Assembly: GCA_026770585.1 (NCBI GenBank)
Contig: MU647088.1
Location: forward strand, 189,438 to 203,232
Origin: Baffinella frigidus
Taxonomy: Eukaryota > Cryptophyceae > Cryptomonadales > Baffinellaceae
DNA length: 13,795 bases
Direction of reading: 5' to 3'
Below are positions 1 through 7,200 of the stretch, piece after piece. The number at the start of each line of letters is the position of its first letter. Position 1 is the first letter of the stretch. The notes below the pieces were generated by a model. That model was not told where the DNA came from, did not search any database, and worked only from the letters and a program-made list of their open reading frames with translations. The position numbers were made by a program, and so were the translations under genes.

Positions 1-179
1 TCTTCTTCTTTCTTCTTCTTCTTCTTCTTCTTCTTTCTTCTCCTTCTTCTTCTCCTTTTTCTTTCTTTCTTCTTCTTCTTCTTCTTCTTCTTTCTCCTTC
101 TTCTTCTTTCTTCTTCTTCTCCTCCCCCTCCTCCTCCTTCTTCTTCTTCTTCTTCTTCTTCTTCTTCTTCTTCTTCTTT
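1..179. repeat. TTC/CTT trinucleotide microsatellite
   Basis: Almost pure polypyrimidine made of TTC/CTT units with occasional C-rich interruptions around 120-135. It starts at the window edge, so its true length is unknown. On the opposite strand it is GAA, a triplex-prone sequence. No coding sense in either strand. Confidence 0.95.
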
Positions 180-320
180 ATTGCCCTCAGAGCCTTCTAA
201 AAAAGGATCAACTTAAGTGGTTTAGTTTCCTGCTGGGTACAAACCCTATCCGGTTCCGGTATGCGTCGTGCGAGTAAGCACACGCCACCTTCGTGACTTG
301 GCTGTTTCATATTCAGCTGC

Positions 321-661
321 CACCCTAACAACACCAACTCGTCAAGGGAGCACATCCTAATTCCGGCGTCAACCTGCCACCCTATCTGCCTTCCTATCTG
401 GGGAGTCAGTCCCGTGTAGGATGACCGGAGTGACATCCTACACGGGACTGTATCCCCAGACCGGTCACCCTACACGGGACTGTATCCCCCACTCCGGTCA
501 TCCTACACGGGACTGTATCCCCCAGACAGACAGCGCGACCGCGAGGAGGAGGGGGGGTAATCGGAGGAGCGAGAAGGACGAGGGTGGGTGCGTCCGATGC
601 GCCGGTGAGCAGTCCCGTGTAGGATGACCGGAGTGACATCCTACACGGGACTGTATCCCCA
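321..661. repeat. Hairpin and tandem repeat block
   Basis: A 42-bp hairpin at 408-449 (arms AGTCCCGTGTAGGAT and its complement, loop holding GACCGGAGTG) recurs at 611-652. Between them CTACACGGGACTGTATCCCC repeats in the same direction with about 33-bp spacing (438, 471, 505), plus 642. The lead sequence CTAACAACACCAACTCGTCA occurs at about 323 and again at about 664, an offset of 341, so the block looks like a large direct duplication with internal tandem growth. Open frames across it are repeat translations. Confidence 0.8.
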
Positions 662-822
662 GACCCTAACAACACCAACTCGTCAAAGGCGGACGCCCGA
701 ATTCCGGCATCAACCGAATTCCTGCATTCCGTACGGTGCTGACGGTTCAGGCAATACAGTAGGGTGATACGGAACGCCGGAATTCGGTTGACGCCAGAGT
801 TGGAGCGTCCACCCTCATTCTC
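662..822. mobile_element. Inverted-repeat element, MITE-like
   Basis: The left arm (about 686-731, containing GAATTCCGGCATCAACCGAATTC) is the imperfect reverse complement of the right arm (about 770-812, containing GCCGGAATTCGGTTGACGCC). The enclosed sequence has no coding capacity. A third piece, CATTCGGTTGATGCCGG at about 829, repeats the arm. Transposon origin is inferred from the hairpin structure; no target duplication was identified. Confidence 0.55.
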
Positions 823-960
823 AATATCCATTCGGTTGATGCCGGAGGTAGAGCATACTGATGAGCAGTTTGGTCGGGTCTGGCGCGGTTCATACAGTTT
901 AAATACGGAAAAGGCGTTCTCACGGGCCCCTCTCAGCTAAACTCACCCGGATTCCACCTT

Positions 961-983
961 TCTGATGCAGGCTGTGGAGTAAA
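961..983 (+). pseudogene. Exon-1 echo A (acceptor side)
   Basis: TTCTGATGCAG followed by GCTGTGGAG resembles the real exon-1 acceptor and start (TTCTGGTGCAG then GCCATGGAG at 1254-1273), but the reading frame hits TAA at once. It is a degraded copy of the intron end and first codons of exon 1 of the DDI1-like gene. Confidence 0.6.
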
Positions 984-1048
984 ACACTGCGTTGCACAAA
1001 ATGTCGAAACTCGTCGATTTGGTCCGGCCGTGAGGGTTGGTGGTAGGG

Positions 1049-1050
1049 AG

Positions 1051-1094
<44 letters not shown>
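1049..1094. repeat. AG dinucleotide microsatellite
   Basis: Pure (AG)n tract. It lies between echo A and echo B of exon 1. The Ser/Leu or Arg/Glu frames over it are artefacts. Confidence 0.95.
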
Positions 1095-1095
<1 letters not shown>

Positions 1096-1110
1096 ACCCC
1101 CCATTCCTCG

Positions 1111-1134
1111 TTTCGGATGCAGGCGATGGAGTCA
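1111..1134 (+). pseudogene. Exon-1 echo B (acceptor side)
   Basis: TTTCGGATGCAG then GCGATGGAGTCATG again copies the acceptor and first codons (A-M-E) of exon 1, then diverges. It is followed by GGGTTAGGTTATGG (1136-1149), whose reverse complement sits at 1234-1247 just before the true acceptor. Echo B and exon 1 therefore bracket a small inverted-repeat segment. Confidence 0.6.
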
Positions 1135-1264
1135 TGGGTTAGGTTATGGAGAAACCCCTCGGAAGTCCGCTGTGCCACTTAGCAGCGAAAAGGACCTCGG
1201 CCGCTGTGCGCTGCTATGTTCTCGATAACCTAACCCATAACCTAACCCTACGTTTCTGGTGCAG

Positions 1265-1324
1265 GCCATGGAGTACAACCCCGAGGCGTTCGGGCGGGTC
1301 GCGATGCTCTGCGTCCCGTGCCAG
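1265..1324 (+). CDS. DDI1-like exon 1 of window
   Basis: Acceptor GGTGCAG ends at 1264 and donor GTACAA starts at 1325. It encodes [20 protein letters not shown], phase 0 at both ends. In DDI1 this is the end of the helical domain and the first strand of the protease fold. An earlier coding exon is required, since the Met at codon 2 is internal in the family; I found no upstream exon in 180-960. Confidence 0.82.
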
Positions 1325-1350
1325 GTACAACGGTCTCCCCTCCCTCCGCC

Positions 1351-1395
<45 letters not shown>

Positions 1396-4169
1396 CTTGC
1401 TCTCGCTCTCTCTCTCTCTCTCGCTCGCTCGCTCTCGCTCTCGCTCTCGCTCTCTCTCTCTCTCGCGCGCGCGCGCTCTCTCGCTCTCTCTCCGATGAGT
1501 TGAATCGATGCTCTGCGTGCCGTGCCAGGTAGCGCGGTCGCCCCTCCCTTGATGAAATTTACTGGGTACCCATAAAATCACGACATCCAGGGTGTTGCAG
1601 GGCGGAATCCAGCCGAGCTCATGCAAAAAGCTTACGCCAGCGAGGGACGTATTTGGACGCGACTCCGTACAAGTTTTATAATGGAAAAAATTCTAGGGCT
1701 TTAAAAGTCCTGGGATTACTTTTAAAATCGGTTTAGGGCTGACAAGTCCCTCGCTAGCGAGGGACTTAAAGTCTAGCTCTGCTCCACTGAATCGGGCTCA
1801 CCAAAATGGTGAGCCCAAATCGCAACGCTTCGCCAAAAGTTGATAAATTCTCTTGAAAAAGTAGACTTTGGACGATTTGGGTCGAATAAAAGGACACAAT
1901 CGATTTAGTCAACCCGAGTGAAACGGAGCTAGTACGTTCCTCGCTGGCGTTAGCTTTCGGCATCAGAGCGCGACCGCGCAAGACACTAGGGGCGGGTGAG
2001 GTGACCATCTCCTAGCCAACGAGGTGACCGCCTCCCAGCCAACGGGCTCGTTGACCACCTCCTAGCCAACGGACGACGTGAGTCCGTTGGCTAGGAGGTG
2101 GTCACGCCCGTGAGGGCCAGGCCTTGATCCTCTCTTCCTCTTCATTCGCCAGTCCTTACTTCACCGCAACCAGCTTCGTCATTCGCCAGTTCTCAACCAG
2201 CTTCTTCATTAGCCAGTTCTTCGTTAGCCAGTTCTTACTTCACCTGCTTCCGTGCACGGTGGGCCTCGAAGACACCTCGGCTGAAACCTTCTCTGACGAC
2301 TCAGAGCTGTGCCCGGTCCCTCTCAAACTCTGACCTGTACACCTGAAGACCGAAACCCGAAACCCGAGGCCCGAAATCCGAAACCCGAAGACCGAAACCC
2401 AAACCCCGAAACCCGACACCCGAAATCCGAAACCCGAAACCCGAAACCCGAAACCCAAACCCCGAAACCCGAAACCCGAAACCCGAAACCCGAAACCCGA
2501 AACCCGAAATCCGAAACCACAAACAGGTGAATCGAGTGGACGTGCTGGCAGTGGTTGACACGGGCGCGGAGGCCACCATCATGTCCGAGGACCTCGTCGA
2601 AAAGGTGCGTTCTTGCAACTCTTCGCAGGATAACCACACTGCCTTACACGAAAAAGTGCGCTGGCAGTGGTCGACATGGGCGCGGAGGCCACCATCATGT
2701 CCGAGGACCTCGTTGAAAAGGTGCGTTCTCGCAACGCTTCGCAGGACACCCACACTGCGTTCGCAACGCTTCGCGGGGTGGACACACCACACCGTCTTGC
2801 ACGAAAAGGTGCGCTTTCGGATCCTTCAGATCACACGGGCCTGCAATCGTTCTGGATCCGTCAAATCAGTTACCCTTGCGGCTAAAGTGGTGCGGGCGCG
2901 CATCAAGTCAGCTATTTTAACCTTAACGCCTTGAACCCTTCAGCTCACACAACCCTAAAATCGGTCTGGATCCTTCAAACAATGTACCCATAAGGCTGAA
3001 CTCGCGCGGGTGCGTGGAAGCAGGTCGGGCCGACACACCTGGTCACGCTAACAGTCACGACCGCCCCTGTCCACTTAGCAGCCACCGGGGCCTTCTATGC
3101 TGTGTCCATCTAAACGATTATGGTACAAATTGCACTTCATTTCAGGGTAAGGGTCTCGGGGTAAGGGTCTTGAAATGATCCCCGGAAATCTGGGGAAGAT
3201 GTTAATGACTTGGGCGCTGATAAGTGGACTAACCACGCCCCGAGGAGAGTTGACTAACCCTAAGTGGCCCAGTTGACTTACAACCACGCAAGCAGGTCGG
3301 GCTGACACACCTGGTCGACTCTCGGTTCTCCGGAATTGCCGCGGGCTACGAAGAGATTCGGAATAACCCATACGCGATAGGACCTAGGAACCACGGTAGG
3401 CAACCCGTCGGGACATAGAGGGGTTCCTACGGATAAGGTAACGGAAAGGTGGCCCGATTTGGGCCGAAAGTCCCTTCGTCGCCCGCTGTGTGGTTACTAA
3501 ACCTACGGATACTCTCCACGCTGACAACCACGAAAACAGGTTGGGCTGACACACCTGGTCGACCACGCGGAGAGTAAAGGGGCGGGCGTGACTGTCAGCG
3601 ACCGTGGCAGTCGCAAACCTGAACGCCTTTCGTGGTTTACGCAAACCTGAACGCCTCGAATCCTTCGGCTCACTCTCGCGGGTGCGGGAAAGCAGGTCGG
3701 GCTGACGCACCTGGTCGACTCTCGGTTCTCCCCTACGGTAGGCAACCCGTAGGGACATAGGGGGGTTCCTACGGATGCTCTCTACGCTGACACGCACGAA
3801 AACAGGTTGGGCTGACGCACTCTCGGTGCTCCGGCATCGCTTCGTGGCCCGCTGTGTGGTGTCTGGTAGACGCACGGTTCAAAGTGGCCCAGTTGACTTA
3901 CAAGCACGCAAGCAGGTTGGGCTGGCGCACCTGGTCGACTCTCGTTTCTCCGGCATCGCCGCAGGTGTTGGTTCTGCCAGGTCCACCCTAAACCCTAAAT
4001 CCTGAACCATAAACCTTGGACCCTAAACCCTAAACCCTAAACCCTAAACCCTGAACCCTAAACCCTGAACCCTGAACCCTGAACCCTGAACTTTAAACCC
4101 TGAACCCTAAACCCTAAACCCTGAACCCTGAACTTTAAACCCTAAAGCCTGAACTCTGAACTTTTAACC

Positions 4170-4222
<53 letters not shown>

Positions 4223-7200
4223 ACTCACAACCCTTAACCCTGAATCCTCAACCCTCAACTCTGAACCCTGAACCCTAGACCCTCAACCCTCAACCCTAAA
4301 CTCTAAACTCTGAACTTCAAACCCTGAACCCTAAACCCTGAACCCTGAACCTTAAACCCTAAACCTTAAACCCTGACAGGATCCTCGGACGCATTCACGT
4401 CGTCCCTGTAAAGGTCTGGCCTACACCCGAATCCCTAGACCCCGAATCCTGAATCCTCAACCCTAGACCCTAAACCCTGAACCCTAAACCCTAGACCCTA
4501 AACCCTGATCCCTGATCCATCAACCCTAAACCCTGAACCCTAAACCCTAAACCCTGTACCCTCAACCCTCAACTCTAAACCCTAAACCCTGAACCCTGAA
4601 CACTGAACACTGAACACCGAACACTGAACCCTAGACCTTCAACCCTAAACCCTTGCGAATTCCAAAACTCTATGGTGGGACCGTAGGGATCAAACCCAGG
4701 GCGAAAGTGATGCTAGTACCGACAGTTGAGATTGATGGAGGGATAGCACTCACGCTGGGCTGAGTGGCTAGGTGGTGGTCACTTCTCCCGCCCCTAGTTC
4801 ATGCAAAAAGCTAACGCCAGCGAGGTACTTACAGCCTACGGATTGCCTACGGTAGGTAGGGGGGCTTCTACGACTTTATAATGCAAAACAACTTAAACTT
4901 TCTAATGCAAAAAAATTAAACCGTAGGCAATCCGTAGGCTCTAAGAACCTCGCTGGCGTTAGCTTGCGGCATTATAGTGCCTTGCTCATCCAGTCGCGCT
5001 CGGCTGCATTCTGCACAGCTCCTTGCCTCTCTCTCCGGTCCACGATTTGTACTAGGATATTATCCATTGCCCTAGAACCTAACCGGAATTTCGCCTTGAA
5101 TTCAAGGTGAAAAGGTCTTCGATCGCTGCTAAGTGGAGCTCTGCACCACCCATGATTCCGCGATTTTATGGGTGTCAAATTAATTCCATCATGTACCGAT
5201 TTTATGGGTGTCCGATTAATTCCATGATGTAGCACTTCGCGGTTTTATGGGCACCCACTAAACTCCATGATGCACCGCAGGTGGGGGGTACGTTTCTGGC
5301 CGTGAGTTTGACGGCGGTGGAGGGGTCAGGCATCGACTTCCTTCTCGGGTTGGACAACCTCCGGAGGATTCCGCGATTTTATAGGCACCCAATAAACTCC
5401 ATCATATTCCGCGGATTCCGATTTTACAGCTCTGCTACACCCAGGATCCCGCGATTTTAAAGGTGTCTAATTAACTCCATGATGCACCGTGTGTCCAATT
5501 AATTCCATGATGTACCGCAGGTGGGGGGTACGTTTCTGGCCGTGAGTTTGACGGTGGTGGAGGGGTCCGGCGTCGACTTTCTCCTCGGGTTGGACAACCT
5601 CCGGAGACACCGCTGCTGCATCGACCTCAGGTGCAGATTATTCAGAGCCTCTAAATTTATTGTTCAAGCGTTCTCTCAATGACTCTCATCCAGGCACCGC
5701 TGCTGCATTGACTTCCGGTGCAGATTACTGTGAGCCGTTTTCACATCTGCTGGCCACGAAAAGAATGAAATTATGCTAGAACTTGACGATGCTGGTACTA
5801 AACCGTAAACGGTTGGACAACCCCCGGAGACACCGCTGTTGCATCGACCTCAGGTGCGGTCCATTTTCTGGGGTTGGGGTGTAGGGTTCCGTAGGGTTCC
5901 GTAGGGTTCAGGGTTCAGGGTTTAGGGTTTAGGGTGTAGGATTTAGAGAACCACGTGGTTCTCTCGGTATGGTGAGACAAGGCCTCGGATCCTACTGATT
6001 TTTTAGTATAATGTACATTTTGAAAATGCAACCTGAGGAGACACCGCTGCTGTATCGACCTCCGGTGCGGTCAATTTTCTGGGGTTAGGGTGTAGGATGT
6101 AGGGTGTAGAGTTTAGGGTTTAGGGTTTAGGGTGTATGGAACCACGTGATTGTGTTGGTATGGCGAAAGTGCGAGGCCTTGGATCCTGACACCATTTTTA
6201 GCGTCGATTTTCTCGTCGGGTTGGACAACCTCCGGAGACACGCTGCTGCATCGACCTCCAGTGCAGATTATTTAGAGCCATTTTATTGACCTCCGGATTA
6301 TTTAGAGCCATTTTATTGACTTTTTTAGAGCCATTGTATTATTTGGAGCCATTTAATTTATTAGTTGGAGCCATTTTATTGACCTCTGGGCGGTGCGGCC
6401 CAGTTGCCGGGTTTGGGGTTTAGGGGTTAGGGTTCCGTAGGGTTCAGGGTTTAGGGTTCCGTAGGGTGTAGGGTGTATGGAACCACGTGGTTTCAGGAGG
6501 CCCATGCACGCGCGTATGAACCGAACTGAATGAAACCGCTAGTGCCGTCCGGGGGTCTCGTAATAGCTACAGGGGTACCTCGCTGATAAGAAAGCCCCCG
6601 CCCCCTAGGACCACCATAGCGCCTTAGGCATAGCCATACTGTAGGGTCCTAGGAGGAGACACCTTCTCATGAGCGTGGTACCCCTGTACCCTTCAACCTG
6701 GCTCTCCCGTCCAGCTCTTGAGAGTTTGCCTCGTACCCACACAGCGGGCTACGAAGGGATTTTCGGACCAAATTTGGCCACCTTTCCGTGACCTTATCCG
6801 TAGGAACCCCCCTATGCTTCTACGGGTTGCCTACCGTAGGGTCCTAGGTCTTATCGCTTAGGGGTTATTCAAGATCCCTTTGAAGTCCACTGTGTGGTAT
6901 GTTGGGAATCAACGAAACGTTAAGGTCCCAAAGGTCTTGCTCCACACGAGGCGGATCCAATACCTTTTTAAATTATCGAGGGTAGGCGTTTTGTATGGGA
7001 ATTGGTCACGTGGCCGCCCGAAAAGCGGGCGGGGACGTGACAATCGTATGAAAATTACTACACAGTGCCTCACGTGTACAACTCCCCCGGTTTTAAAAAG
7101 GGTGATTGACCCGCCGCGTGTGGCAGGGCCAATGTTCTCCGGCTGGAGCAGGAAGACGTCCATTTTGTCGAAGACGCGAATCTCGCGAAGAAGTTCGCAG

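Noticed and set aside
431-660. CRISPR-like array of 20-24-bp repeats
   Set aside because: Irregular spacing, repeat copies in hairpins, no unique spacers, and eukaryotic context.
1037-1626. Long open frames rich in Ser/Leu or Arg/Glu on both strands
   Set aside because: They are translations of AG/CT microsatellites, which stay open in all frames.
2527-2604. Retroviral or LTR-retrotransposon protease
   Set aside because: DTGA alone would fit, but T-I-M-S, the G-I-A-x-G-V-G block and LLGLD-x-L-x-R-H in order match the cellular DDI1 family; no reverse transcriptase, integrase or LTR is visible.
2240-2792. Minus-strand frames repeating [14 protein letters not shown]
   Set aside because: Pure translation of the GAAACCC heptamer array; 21-bp protein period follows from a 7-bp DNA repeat.
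3384-3875. 163-codon minus-strand frame
   Set aside because: Runs through MITE C and exon-3 echoes in reverse; repeated peptide blocks follow the DNA repeats.
3984-4655. True chromosome end (telomere)
   Set aside because: Arrays are degenerate, interrupted by an in-phase coding exon, and unique sequence continues on both sides.
5281-5367. First copy of exon 5 as the functional exon
   Set aside because: No GT donor follows and the R-H-R-C-C-I-D-L end is missing; the copy at 5521 is complete.
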